A stretch of 64,000 nt of DNA, from contig CM067369.1 in NCBI GenBank assembly GCA_034401795.1, forward strand, positions 185,506,936 to 185,570,935, given 5' to 3'. Within the stretch, counting starts at the first letter, position 1. Every line of letters starts with the position of its first letter. Below, piece after piece: positions 47,459-58,705 of this stretch. The position numbers and the translations under genes were made by a program. Source of the stretch: Chaetoderma sp. LZ-2023a (lineage: Eukaryota > Mollusca > Caudofoveata > Chaetodermatida > Chaetodermatidae). The notes beneath the pieces are model-generated. The model worked only from the letters and a program-made list of their open reading frames with translations. It did not search any database and was not told where the DNA came from.

Positions 47459-47545
47459 AAGTATCCGTGCGTGTCAGTTGGTTTGGTGTATAGGTCAAAA
47501 GAGACAGTATATCTGTCTTTGTTTTTTACCCAGGTGTCCAGGAAT

Positions 47546-47962
47546 GCTACCTGTTGTTAATACATTACAACCTACCTTCTTGCATTACTATTGCTCTTTT
47601 CCTTCTTTGAAGGGAAGCATAGTAGAATGAATTTTTTACAGCCAATGTTTGCTGTGTATTGTGGTTACAGAGTGACTGAAGGCTCCTTCAGGTATCTCCA
47701 TACTCTCTAATGATGAGATCCATAGTAATTCACTTGAATGCTATATCTCAGAATGAGGCAAGAAGAGGGTTAATCCAATACCCAGTGCCACTGAGTAGGT
47801 CATTAAGCACAATGACAACCTCATTGGCTGATAGCTATCTCATGACCTTGTTGATAGCATCCAAAACTTCATTCCTTTTCCCGCTTTGAAGCGGAAAGCT
47901 GTTATGTTTAACTTTTGGATTTGCTGTGGATAAGAAAGGAAAAGCCAAGAGAACATTTAAGA
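47546..47962. other. Unannotated stretch
   Basis: I see no gene. CCGCTTTGAAGCGG at about 47880 is a short palindrome. Confidence 0.45.
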
Positions 47963-49310
47963 ATGTCGGACAAGCACAGAAAACCACCCAAGATAAGTGG
48001 AATTAACAAAATTATCTTGGAGCAGTCAGATACCAATACTTCATCACTTGATGTGGTTGAATGTGTAGCATTGGAACGGGCTGTTCCCAGGACACGCCTG
48101 TTTTTTCAAAATTAAATAAATTACAACTGACAGATTTACATTGTTTCAGAGGTTCCACGAGAAATGGGAAGAATAAGAGTACCAAGACTTGTGTTTCGCC
48201 TCGTTCATCTCCCTGTTCATAAGCCATCCATTCCAGGATACATCAGATCATTCTTCCTCTATCAACATTCCACAGTCTGTGCCCATGTGGCCCGAGTTCG
48301 GTTTATCCTCTCTCGGGCCCGAGCGGGTCATAAGTCGATCCTGTATCCCATCACCTATCACTACTACTGCCTTGCTGGCTGGATCGAAGGATTTTCCTAC
48401 CAGAGTGATCCAGATGATCTCGCATACATTGACTTCTACCAAGCCAGTTTCATCATCTTATGTTGTAATTGTGGCTCCAGCCTCGGGTCCAGGTCCACAC
48501 CTCTGGTCAGGCTCCTGGTTTTCCTGCCCTGGCTCTGTGCCGGAGTGGAGCCGGTCATTCTGGATTAACAACCGCTAGAGGAGTGAGATGCATTCACCCA
48601 GGACCACCTATCAAAACTGCTAGGAGATAACCACTGGATTGGCAACAGGCAGAAGTAGACGAGGAAGCCGCTTCAGGATCGATCCACGATCCTACCAACA
48701 GAGATCACTGCTCTCCTTCACCAATGGGTCATGGGCTTCACGATCCTGGTTGTAACACCACAGCCAGCAGCTCCATCACCATCAGCCGGCACAAATTTCT
48801 TCCGGTCCAGTGACTCGGTGGACAGTTCACTAGCGAACACCCGAGACAACACCACAGAGGCAGAGGGGATGCGGTTCAATAATGCTAACGGAAGGATGTC
48901 ACCAACATCCAGCATATATAGATCCCGGTCGGTACAACTCCCATCACCACCATTGAACCCTCTGCCTTCTACCAGGAGTTCAATTTTCAAGGAGCTATTC
49001 AGAATAAATATGCTGGGGAGTACGTCACCGATTCACACCACCAAAGGTAACAACAGTATAAAAGCGGAGGAGAGGGTCCAGGGGCTCAAAAAAACTTCAT
49101 AAAGAAGTGATGAGCACTATCAATAGGCATGTGGCCCCCAGACAGAAGTGTGCATTCTATGACATCAACTGTCATAAATGCTATATGAACTTAAAACAGA
49201 TCCTCTCCAAAGATGTTTCAACTGACTTGTGCAAAAAAGCGCTGGCACACATGGACTTGCAGTGTCGCCATGTGGAGATGGATCCCGACATATCCAAGCA
49301 CTACTAAGAA
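47963..49310 (+). other. Unresolved coding-like region
   Basis: Several frames look protein-like: MSDKHRKPPKISGINK at 47963-48115; a Ser/Pro-rich frame at 48189-48578 (PSPITTTALLAGSKDF); another at 48731-49102 (SSIYRSRSVQLPSPPLNPLP); and 49062-49309, ending in a Cys/His-bearing tail (RQKCAFYDINCHKCYMNLKQ ... HVEMDPDISKHY) and TAA. They are in different frames and lack obvious single-gene continuity. This could be several exons, a decayed gene, or part of an unknown element. GC content is higher than in the flanks. I recognise no family. Confidence 0.35.
48786..49046 (+). CDS. Possible additional host-gene exon (phase 1-1)
   Basis: The acceptor is CCATCACCATCAG (weak pyrimidine tract) and the donor is AAAG/GTAACA. 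The 261-nt interval is open in the frame that starts and ends in phase 1. It could therefore lie between exon 2 (phase 1 out) and the exon at 57109 (phase 1 in) without shifting the frame. It is Ser/Pro-rich with RSRS, like exon 2. The weak acceptor and the presence of other open frames make this tentative. Confidence 0.25.
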
Positions 49311-49429
49311 AAACTTCTTGTATATCATTAAAAATTTAATCTATGCGACCAGAGAGAATATATACGATCTTTAAAAAGAAAATTCAAATTCTTGTTAAAA
49401 TCTTTGGCCATAGACACCATCTAACATAA

Positions 49430-49870
49430 TGCTCCATGGCCACACAAACAAACACACCAACATGCACGCATCAATACAACCAAAGGCATCACCATTCGCG
49501 CATACACACCCATGCAGAATGATATGAGAGAAACAACAGCATCCCATATAAGGGTAAAAAACACAGCACAGCTAACCCCCACCCATCGGTCTTATGCCCA
49601 AAACACCCCTATGAGCAACAACCAGCAAACCACCACTTCACTGTCTTACAACAGGACCACCACAAAACTGTCACAACAACCAAATGGACCTGAGTGCCTC
49701 CAAAATAAACGCCAGGCCGCCACCAGACCATCAAAAGCCGCCATGGCTGCCAAATAAACCACCAAAAATCACCAAGCCGCCGAGCCGCCACCAACCCCAC
49801 CCCCAAGCCACCACCTACTCCACCATGCATGCGCACACGCATGCGCAATCCCACCATTCACACTGCTCTT
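49430..49870. repeat. CA- and ACC-rich low-complexity tract
   Basis: CACACAAACAAACACACC-type and ACCACCAAAA/CCGCCACC-type simple sequence, ending CATGCATGCGCACACGCATGCGC. Long open frames on both strands here follow from composition. Confidence 0.75.
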
Positions 49871-50350
49871 CACCAAGTGAAGACAAGTGTCAGGCAAAAG
49901 AAGCTTTCCAAATAGTACTAAATGTTGTTATTGAGATATATAACTAATCTATTTACATGTACTTCTGAAATATCAGTGGGCTAATAACTGTATGTTCTTT
50001 ATTAACCCAAGTTCAAGTTCTTTTTAAAATTGACATTGCTGTAAGTTGCTGTTCTATATACATCAACTACTTTCAGCACCACAAGTTTTATAATATTCTG
50101 TTAGTCTGGGAGCCCAGTGGCATTTAATTAGACATAAAAAGGTACAAAAGGTTAGGTGGCAAAAATTCAGTTATGAACCAGTGCTGAGATAAAAATTGCC
50201 ATTCTTAGGTTTCAGAATTGGTGTTTAAGGTAGGAGGCACCACTAGAACTTCCCGCCAAAACCTGTTTTAATAAAAATTTGATGTACAAGCTTAATTCTT
50301 TCCAGAATTGAATGTGGTGCGTAATTTGCAAGATTTTGTAAATAAATAAT

Positions 50351-50407
50351 TCAAGGATGCGCAGGTTGCATTGTATAAACGTAGCCTCTTTATCAAGGGC
50401 ATCTTTG
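50351..50407 (-). repeat. 57-bp patch of LINE family A inside the left arm
   Basis: It matches 51207-51263 in copy D at 56 of 57 bases. The right arm of the host element lacks it at the equivalent position (about 55590-55620). Confidence 0.85.
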
Positions 50408-50439
50408 TTAATTACGGTTAATTAGCACTTAATTAGACT

Positions 50440-50740
50440 TGAGTACAAGTTTGAAATTAAGTTGACAATGTAGCCTATGCTGCCAAGAAACAAAATCCAT
50501 TGCTTAAGAACACATTTTCTGGTTCATACTATGTTTAAGAACAGGTCAAAAGTCACTAGTCACGTGATAGCTTAATTAGCACTTTTAATTAGACTTTTGA
50601 GTACAAGTTTGAAATTAAGTTTACAATGTAGACTAAGTTGCCAAGAAACAAAATCCATTGCTTAAGAACACATTTTATGGTTCATACTATGCTTAAGAAC
50701 AGGTCAAAGGTCACCAGTCATGTGACCGCTTAATTGTATG
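50440..50740. repeat. ~160-bp tandem units, left arm (outer part)
   Basis: Units contain TTTGAGTACAAGTTTGAAATTA, AACAAAATCCATTGCTTAAGAACA and GGTTCATACTATG(T/C)TTAAGAACAGG. The array continues beyond copy D at 52822-53160. Confidence 0.8.
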
Positions 50741-52820
50741 ATTACTGTATTCTGCGGCTGAGTAGTAGAAACATCCTACAGCTGCAATAAGTCCTTCGCT
50801 TTTGCCCACTGTGTCTTATCCTCAGCCGAATTCCTTAACTTCCTCAGGTCCATTCTTGACTTGAGTGTACCGAGTCCTGCTTTCTTGAGGTCACCTCGTA
50901 GCACGCTTAGCAGATTTATGCAATGACGTCCTCTCCTGGCTTTGTATTTGCTGGCTCCGAGTCGGGCGAATTCCAAGGCTCTCTGTGCTGGTGTCTCTTC
51001 TGGCATCTTTAGCACATGGCCAAACATGGACCATCTTTGCTGGGCGACTTGCAGACAGCGGCGACGTATTACACATCTTGTATAGTGCATCATTGGAAAT
51101 TATGCTGTCTTGCCATCAGTGATGGTGTGTAGGTGTTTGCGGTGGCAGGCATCGAGTTTGTCTAGAGCTGCCTTTGGAGCTGCCCAACAGTTACAGTTAT
51201 ACAGCATCAAGGATGCGCAGGTTGTATTGTATAAACGTAGCCTCTTTATCAAGGGCATCTTTGATCTACGAATCCATAGCTTCCAGAAGGACTGGAAAGC
51301 TATGTTCCCCATGACACAGCATGCAGAAATGTCAGCAGTACTGCAAAACTGTGAGCCCAGGATTTTACTTTTCCTCCATGGTTAGCCGCCACGAAGTGGG
51401 TCATCATTTTCTATAGTTTTATGCTTTGTCGGTAGGTATATGTGGGTGAACTCTGTTTTGGAACTCTGTTTTGGATTCATTCATAAAGAGATTCTCAATT
51501 TTTAGTTTGCTTGCAGCCATTAGGAGAAGTTCGTCAAGGGGTTCTTTTCCTCGTCTATGAAGTCCACATCATCGGCATATTCCATTTCTAGCAGCATGCC
51601 CAGTATTGACACTAGGGGGTTTGGTTTTGTGGAACTTTCCCGCACAGATTTCAATGCAGCAGCAAGGTAGCAGGTGAAAGATAGACCATCTCCCTGTGGG
51701 GTGCTGATTGATATCTTAAACTCTACAGACTTCACTGACTTGACTCGTACTCTCAACTTGGTGTCTGCAAGCAGTATTCTCGCTAGTCGTAGCTCATCTT
51801 CATTGCAACTGGCCTGGCATAGTACATCTAGGATCTTTGAGCATTTAATTGTGTCGAAGGCTCGTGACATGTCAGTGCCCATTTTGTGGAAGTCCCAGTG
51901 TTTGGACATGACTACCGACACAAGCATGCGTTGAGCCCATACAATGTCTGCGCAGCTGCATCCATGTTTGAAGCCACTGACATGATCCAGTGAAGTAATC
52001 GATGTTGTCTCGGATGCGGTATAGAGTAACATTGGATAGGATTTTCCGTATGCTGTTGAGGAGCACAATGGGCAGCAGATTGGCTGGGGGCCCTGGTGGC
52101 TTCTTGGTCTTGGGTAGTGCGATAAGGGTGCCTTGGCCTACAGCGTTGATGGGAAGGTGGTGCATGAAAGCTGAATTGATTAGGTGCATGATCGGTTTTG
52201 AGATAATGTCACTTGTATATTTGAATAGTTCATTGCTCATGCCATCAGGTCTAGATGCACGTCCATTTTACAGGGCTTTAAGTGCCTTCTCAACTTCTGC
52301 TGTTTTAATTGGTGTTAGTAATGGCCTGGGGTCTCCTGAGAACGGGTGCAAGGGCTCATCATCGTTGTCAGTGAACTGGTCCTTGAACCATTCTCTGATC
52401 GCCTGGCTTTTCCCTGATCAGTCCCGATAAAGTGTCCTTCAGAATTGTGTACAGTGAGTGGTGGTGTGTAGTCAGTAACTCTCAGGGCTCGGGCTGCCCA
52501 AAACATTTTGTGACAGTCATCCGTGGCAGTGATTTCATCTGCTAGGGAGTCTGCCTGTTGAATAGCAAGATCTTTTAAGCGTTCATTAATGTGGCGCAGA
52601 ATAATATTGCGCTCCCGGCGTAGTTTGGTGCGGTCTTCACTTTGGCCACTTTGATAGATTCGCAGCCGTAATGCTTTCTGCTGTGCTGACAGTTTTACTA
52701 CTAGAAGGTCATCAGTATACCTAGTTTGGTTGTTTTTAAGAACACCTTTGGTGCTGGTAGCGGATGATTCCATAGATTTCAGTATTTTGGTTAGGGCTTC
52801 GTTTGGATTGGAGCTAACCG
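50736..52820 (-). mobile_element. LINE family A, 5'-truncated copy D
   Basis: A 12-bp target-site duplication, GACCGCTTAATT (50724-50735 and 52821-52832), lies within the ~160-bp unit array. On the minus strand it runs from the post-endonuclease linker (MESSATSTKGVLKNNQTRYT) through the RT (GQGTLIALPKTKKPPG, SNVTLYRIRDNIDYFTG, RAFDTIKCSKILDVL, CQASCNEDEL, STPQGDGLSFTCYLAAALKS, MEYADDVDFIDE). The C-terminal domain follows (QQRWSMFGHVLKMPEETPAQ, GDLKKAGLGTLKSRMDLRKL). The GDGLS-FTCY spacing lacks residues (PVL) that copy A has. It is the best template for the family's RT but has several shifts. Confidence 0.92.
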
Positions 52821-52821
52821 G

Positions 52822-53160
52822 ACCGCTTAATTAGCACTTTTAATTAGACTTTTGAGTACAAGTTTGAAATTAGGTTTACAATGTAGCCTAAGTTGTCAAG
52901 AAGCAAACTCCATTGCTTAAGAGCAAAATTTATGGTCCAAACAAGGCTTAAGAATATGTCAAAGGCTGTCAGTCATATGGCCGAATAATTAGCATTTTAA
53001 TTAGACCTTTGGGTACAAGTTTTAAATTAAGTTTATGATGTAGCCTAAGTTGACAAGAACCAAAATACATTGCTTACGAACACATTTTATGGTTCATAGA
53101 TTTAGATTTAGACATAGATTTCTATGCTTAAGAACGCGTCAAACGTCACCAGGTATGGTA
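52822..53160. repeat. ~160-bp tandem units, left arm (inner part)
   Basis: It continues the units interrupted by LINE copy D (CCATTGCTTAAG at about 52909, ACATTGCTTACG at about 53068). Confidence 0.75.
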
Positions 53161-53318
53161 AAAAAGACCTGATGTGAGCCATTAACATTTTTGCATCTTC
53201 ACGTAATAGCATAAACAATACATAAGACCTATAGCCTGCATTCATTGCTCCGTACGCCATAGCACAACGTGCAAGCTCATTACTGTTTATAAATATAGAC
53301 TCACTGACAGAATCTTAT

Positions 53319-53545
53319 TTTTAACAGTCATATCAACCAAAAATGGCTTCTGCAATGGTCTGGAGAAATGTGCATTTGCAGACCAAGAGAAGACTCTTTT
53401 TTTTTTAAATTTACCACTGGAATGACTGGCTCGATAACAGAACCAGTCATTCCAGTGGTAAAATATCAAAAATAGTCTTTTTGGTCTGCAAATGGACATT
53501 TTCTATCAGAAAATTTAAAATTTAAAAGAAAATTTGAGTTAAAGG
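53319..53545. repeat. Palindromic MITE, family 1, nested in the 5.75-kb element
   Basis: Left end TTTTTAACAGTCATATCAACC, perfect GGAATGACTGGCTCGATAAC centre, right end GAGTTAAAGGGGG. Confidence 0.75.
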
Positions 53546-54690
53546 GGGTGGTGCCATCCCAAAATACGGGTGCTTCGGAGGGGGTGGGTTTCTCCCCCCA
53601 GAAAACTTGAAAATTTCTCCTGCAATCTGAATGATAAAAAATATCCTTATTTTGCTTAAAATAACCATATGAAATATCCTCATGCAAATTTTTATTTCAT
53701 GAACAAAGCATTCTTGGACGGGACATTTTCCCTCGCCTCATGTCCTCCCCCCACCCACCTCCATACGTCACCACCTACACAAGCACTGCCACTGACAATG
53801 TCGATACTGAATTCAAACAATTTTTGTTTTTACTGTTATTCGCATCATTAATGTGTACCTTCTAATTCTGATGCAAAACACATTTAATTACGATCTGAAC
53901 AAAATCACACATTTTTGGGATTATAAAAACAAGCCATCTCATGGACACATGTGTGCTAAACTGATAATAACAAGCCTAATAGAGATCTACTAGGTCAATT
54001 AGTGGTTATCGTTAACTTATACTTCATATGGACAGTGCATATCCACATGAAGGTGCATTTCTAGAGGGGAGGCTGAAGCGGGTGCAACCCCACCATCAAA
54101 TAGGGGTATCCGGTGTCCTTTCACCTACCAGAATCGACACATATTTACGTCAGATTTCAACTGATTTTGGCTACAGAAATGCAGTCGACGTACACTGAGG
54201 AAATATAAACTTAAAGAAATTCCAGGATCGGTCACTCGTGGCATTTGTTCTCCAACACCTACACATATGTAGCTTTGGTTTCCCCCATTTTTTTGGCCTT
54301 CTTATACATTAGCAATCTTCACATGAAGTACAGAGATGCCTTTTTATAGTCATCTTGATATGCATGTAATTTGGCAACACTCCTAGGGAATTATTATACA
54401 TCTTGCACCTTAAAGGTATAAATAAATGTCAACTTATCTGCCACATTGACCGTTGCACTATTTGTTCCTATGAAATTAGTTCTAGTTCTTGGCAACTCAA
54501 GACTACCCTCTAATCTTAAGATTCTGATTAAAAATGCGAATTAATTTGCCATGTTACTGTTGACCGATGACCTGCTCTTACGCTTAGAATGCACGACAAA
54601 TCTCCTTAAACAATGGATTGCCGCTTTTGGTTGCAGTGGCTACCTTTTAAACTGAATTTCAGATGTATACTCCAAAGTCAAATTAAATTT
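53546..54690. other. Interior of the 5.75-kb element, no gene seen
   Basis: Includes GGGGGTGG and CCCCCACCCACC runs. I see no transposase or other ORF. Confidence 0.5.
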
Positions 54691-55600
54691 CAAACTAATT
54701 GCTCACGTGACAACACCTTTAATCTGTTCTTAAGCATAGTAAGAACCATAAACAATTTCTTAAGCAATGGACTTTGTTTCATGGCAACGTAGGCTTCATT
54801 GTAAACTTAATTTCAAACTTGTACTCAAAAGTCTAATAAAAAGTGCAAATTAATGGTAATTAACAACATTCTTAATAACTCTGGCTACCACCTAATCTTA
54901 AAATTCTAATTAAAAATGCTAATTAATGGACCACGTGACTGGTGAGCTATGTTCTTAAGTATAGAATGCATGATAAAATTTGTTCTTATTCAATGTATTT
55001 TGGCTCTTGGCAACTTGGGCTACATTGCAAACTTAATTTCAAACTTGTAGGCTGCTCAAAAGTATAATTAAAATGCTAATTAAGCGGTCGTGTGATTGGT
55101 GGGTAACCTTTGACCTGTTCTTAAGTATAGCATGAACCATAAAACTTGTTCTTATGCAATGGATTTTGGTTCTTCGCAACTTAGGCTACATTGTAAATTT
55201 AATTTCAAACTTGTACTCAAAAGTCTAATTAAAATGATAATTAAGCGGTCATGTGACTGGTGGGTGACATTTGACCTGTTCTTAAGCATAGTATGAACCA
55301 TAAATTTTGTTCTTAAGCAATGGATTTTGTTTCTTGGCAACTTAGACTACATTGTAAACCTAATTTTAAACTTGTACTCAAAAGTCTAATTAGAAGTGCT
55401 AATTAAGTGGTCAGATGACAGGGGGACCTTTGACCTATTCTTAAGCTTAGTATGAACCATAAAATTTGGTCTTAAGCAATGGATTTTGTTTCTTGGCAAC
55501 TTAGGCTACATTGTAAGCTTAATTTCAAACTTGTACTCAAAAGTCTAATTAAAAGTGCTAATTAACAGTAATTAACACCGTTCTTAATTAATGCTGCACC
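54690..55600. repeat. ~160-bp tandem units, right arm (five units)
   Basis: CAATG(G/T)A(T/C)TTTG marks fall at 54765, 54991, 55157, 55318 and 55477, i.e. spacings of 226, 166, 161 and 159 bp. Each unit has GACCTGTTCTTAAGCATAGTA, TTGGCAACTTAGGCTACATTG and CTTGTACTCAAAAGTCTAATT. The orientation is opposite to the left arm. Confidence 0.9.
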
Positions 55601-55854
55601 AACCGTTTCATTCTTAAGTTATAAAATTTGGCAAATTACGTAACCACATTCAATTCTGAAAAGAATTAACCTTGTACATCAAATTTTGATTAAAACAGGT
55701 TTTGGCGGGAAGTTCTAGTGGCGCCCCCTACCTTAAGCACCAATTCTGAAAAAGAATGGCAATTTTTATCCCAGCACTGGTCCGTAACTAAATTTCTACC
55801 ATCAAACATTTTGTACTCAAATGTCTAATTAAATGCCACTGGGCTCCAGGACTA

Positions 55855-57108
55855 TGTGGTCTTCCTGATCTTGTAGAATCTAGAATGTTGAGATTTGCCC
55901 AGAGAGCTAAACTAGTTAAAAATCAGTCAAGCATAGACTATTATGTGACCACAACTGAAAAAAGTCTGCTATTCACTAAGGTTGTATCAGTAAATAAAAC
56001 ATGTATGGTGAACTGGGGGAAATATAGGTAAAAGTCTACACTCAGTACTGTTATCATTAGCGCATGTAACAATTTGTTTATGGTGTAAGAAACAATCTGT
56101 TGAATATTTTGAAATCATTTTTCCTGGAAGACATTTGGTCAAAATATTTTCAAAATATTCAACAGCTGGTCTATTTGGTTTGAAATTGAGATAAGTGGTT
56201 TGAAACTGAAAGGGTTACTATTCAAATTCCTGACTTTTTTTCATTTGCACGCATGTATGTGTGTGTGTGAGCGATACCTATGGTTCAAATATAATAGTAA
56301 TAGATATGACAGTAATAGCAGTGGTAATAGTAATAGATCAAATCCTGAGTAATTGTAAAAGTAATAGATTGAATTGAAAGTAATAGTATAGTAATAGATG
56401 CAATGTAATTGACCCCATTTATGGACTGGACACAAGCAAAAATATGCAAGGATTTAGCTTGGCTGCTGGCTGAGTGATGGTAATTTTTTATACCAATTTT
56501 CAATTTTTTTTAAAGGTACGTTTTTTCTAAATTTCACAGTGTCTTATACTTGAATGCAAGAGTTTTTGGGAGGATTTTGGTCAAATTTGGGCGTGCGACA
56601 TATATTCTAGTGCAGCTTTTAGTTGAGAAATGACGGTATACAGAATCTACATTCATGACAGTGTTAACATTATTAAGCCCATAAAACAAAGGAACTAGGC
56701 CACCTTCCTCGATGGATGCATTTTTGTGTGTGCGCAACATGACGTAGTCAAGTTATTTCTGTATCCATGACCAATGCCAGAGTCAAGGGGATGAAGTTAT
56801 CACCACCACACTAGCCCGAGGCCAGTAGAAATTGACCAGTGATAGCACTTCTCTGTGATTGACCAAGGCAGTGGTCTAGTAGCAATGTGATATCTGTTCC
56901 CCTGCCTCTGCCTTGATATTCTGTAGTATAATAAGGACTAAGTAATCGCCATACATTGTATCTACTCAAGTAAGAGCTAGTAAATAATCAGTAGGGCTAG
57001 CAATGTCTACTGATCACTAGTCCCGCTGGCTCATCAGGGTTAATTTCAAACCAGTGCAATATCCTCGTTTATGTGTACTCTATAGGCTGATATTGTGATC
57101 TCTTTTAG
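55855..57108. other. Probable intron sequence, little structure
   Basis: Contains a family-2 hairpin at 56098-56166 and an imperfect (TAATAG)n tract at 56288-56400. No gene is visible until the exon at 57109. Confidence 0.5.
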
Positions 57109-57197
57109 CGGTCAGTGCGCTTGTGGAGCCGACCAATTTGCTTAGAATGCGGAGCACGATACTCGGGACATCAGCACCTTCTCTTGTGAGCAGCCTG
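57109..57197 (+). CDS. Host gene, candidate exon 3
   Basis: The acceptor GATATTGTGATCTCTTTTAG ends at 57108 and the donor CTG/GTAAGC starts at 57198. The 89-nt exon is open in the phase left by exon 2 (phase 1 in, phase 0 out). It encodes (S)VSALVEPTNLLRMRST then ILGTSAPSLVSSL. The RMRST motif again resembles a basophilic kinase site. Between exon 2 and this exon lie about 18 kb of mobile elements. I found no later exon in the window. Confidence 0.55.
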
Positions 57198-57454
57198 GTA
57201 AGCTTTCATTACAGCTTATAGACATAGCGGTAACTCTTTAATGGTCAAGGTGGGCCAAACCAACCATTTGTAGGCCAAGAAAAGACTATAATTAGCTTGT
57301 CAAAATTCACTTCAAGGGAGATAACTCTTATATACTTACAAAGTATATTGAAAAGAGTTACTTCCCTGGACACAATCTTTTATTCATGTCATTCTGACTG
57401 TTCAACAGGTTTCTGAAATCTGAAGTCAAATTAGTCACAGAACATTCAACGCAA

Positions 57455-57687
57455 TATTTAAATCTTTAATGGTCAAGCTGGCCCAAACCGACCTCTGCTG
57501 TGGTCTTGATGAATGTCCATTTGCAGTCCAAGACAAGACTATTTTTTGAAAATTTATGTCTGGAAAGACTGGCTCGATAACATTCCAGTGGTGAGTCTTC
57601 AAAAATTGCCTTCTCTTAGCTTGCAAATGGACATTGACTGAGCAAAGATTTTGACTCTGCTGAGCAATCTTGACGATTAAATGGTTA
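57455..57687. repeat. Palindromic MITE, family 1
   Basis: CTTTAATGGTCAAGCTGGCC at the left, GACGATTAAATGGTTAA at the right. The centre is shortened. A short related fragment precedes it at 57230-57300. Confidence 0.7.
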
Positions 57688-57804
57688 ATAACTATTTTAA
57701 TCATAACCTTTGATTTGGATTTTCATATTTTTACATGCACTATTCCAACAAATGAAATATGGATGTGAAAGTTAAGCTGATCTATGCTAGATGATTATAA
57801 GTAC

Positions 57805-58002
57805 TTAACCCTTTAACACTCATGTCAGACAAAAAATAGCTTCTGCAATCATCTTGAGAAATGTCAATTTCCAGACCAAGAGAAGACTATTTTTGATAAT
57901 CGAGCCAACCATTCCAGTGGTAAATTTTCAAAAATAGTCTTCTCGTCTGCAAATGAACATTTTCTATGAAATTTCCTTGAAAATATTTTAAGTGTTAAAG
58001 GT
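57805..58002. repeat. Palindromic MITE, family 1
   Basis: TTAACCCTTTAACACTCATG to AAGTGTTAAAGGTTA. The left half of the central palindrome is deleted. Confidence 0.8.
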
Positions 58003-58319
58003 TACACACGTATCGCACACAATGTGCTCTCATTTGTTAATATTATTGTAGTAATTACCCTGTAAGAAGAGGATAGTGCATTTATGTTTGTATACGTGAT
58101 CTGGATTAAATATCTGGATCTGCATCTGATCAAATTCTGGATCTGTGTATGTATTTAAAAGCTACTGGTCCAATTTGGCTCAAATCGTAGCACAAGAAAC
58201 GTTGGTGTGACTGATGGACATTCAGATTAAACAACTTTGGTCTTGATCTTAAAATTCAGAAAAATCTGGGAAATCAAAATAAATCTGGATAATCTAAAGG
58301 ATAATCCAACGCTTTTGCG

Positions 58320-58580
58320 TGAAAAGCCAAATGCCCTTGTGCCATGGCGACCGCCCATCCATCGTCCATCAACTTTTCTTTTAACAGCCAAAACCGGCCT
58401 CTGCAGTGGCCAGAACACTATTTTTGACAATTTACCACTGGAATGACTGCGTCGATAACCAATCCAGTCATTCCAGTGGTAAATATTAAAAAATAGTCTT
58501 CTCTTGGTCTGCAAATGAACATTTTCTTCAAGAGAATTGAAATTTTTGTGATAAAATTTCATGAAATTAAAGAATTAATC
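58320..58580. repeat. TTGTT-family fragment fused to a family-1 MITE
   Basis: GCCATGGCGACCGCCCATCC (58341-58360) and CATCAACTTTTCTTTTAA belong to the 5' part of the TTGTT-bounded family. At 58385 the text switches to CAGCCAAAACCGGCCTCTGC and the family-1 palindrome. Confidence 0.65.
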
Positions 58581-58705
58581 ATGGCACATAATTTCCTGCT
58601 TCCCGCCTTGGATAGCTCACTCCTAAATGTCTACAAAACGTCAAAATTGGTGAATGTGGTGTATTGGGATTTCTGATTGTGTTAAAATCATTCTGCTTGC
58701 CTTAT

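Larger units (their letters stand above)
43074..47545 (-). pseudogene. Penelope-like element 2 (RT tail + GIY-YIG), twice interrupted
   Basis: Read leftward: the end of the RT (VAFLDTWVKNKDRYT, SFDLYTKPTDTHGY) lies at 47545-47465. After the LINE it resumes at 44461 with YFHYTSAHPSSCKD and YGQFLCVRRKCTR. There is a stop and a deletion near 44230. The GIY-YIG region follows (AFPEPLLFGFRKNKTVRDHV, NCLTCNVIYIISCKLCKKQY, AGETLRTFKIRIQEHLRSI, YDTPVSRHFIMN to 43807). After a second insertion it continues NTRKQMSFRIIQVLSSDPND and SQWIHKLHTMKPSGIN to a TAG at 43074. It is 5'-truncated near 47545, as is common for these retroelements. Confidence 0.85.
50102..55854. mobile_element. 5.75-kb DNA element with long complex inverted ends
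   Basis: The outer ends match in inverted orientation: TA/GTCTGGGAGCCCAGTGGC + ATTTAATTAGAC at 50102-50133 and the mirror at 55822-55854. Further in, both arms share AAAATTGCCATTCTTnnnTTCAGAATTGGTG, CACTAGAACTTCCCGCCAAAACC and ATGTACAAG...AATT. Inside those lie arrays of about 160-bp units, inverted relative to each other. No transposase is visible in the interior (53160-54690), which instead holds a family-1 MITE. TA flanks hint at Tc1/mariner or a similar TA-targeting superfamily, but the class is uncertain. Confidence 0.75.

Noticed and set aside
48150..48568. Exon starting after TTGTTTCAG at 48149 joined to host exon 2
   Set aside because: In the only long frame the join creates TAG (T from exon 2 plus AG), so it cannot be spliced to exon 2 as modelled.
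49609..49947. ORFs of 81-87 codons on both strands
   Set aside because: Simple ACC/CA-rich composition leaves all frames open.
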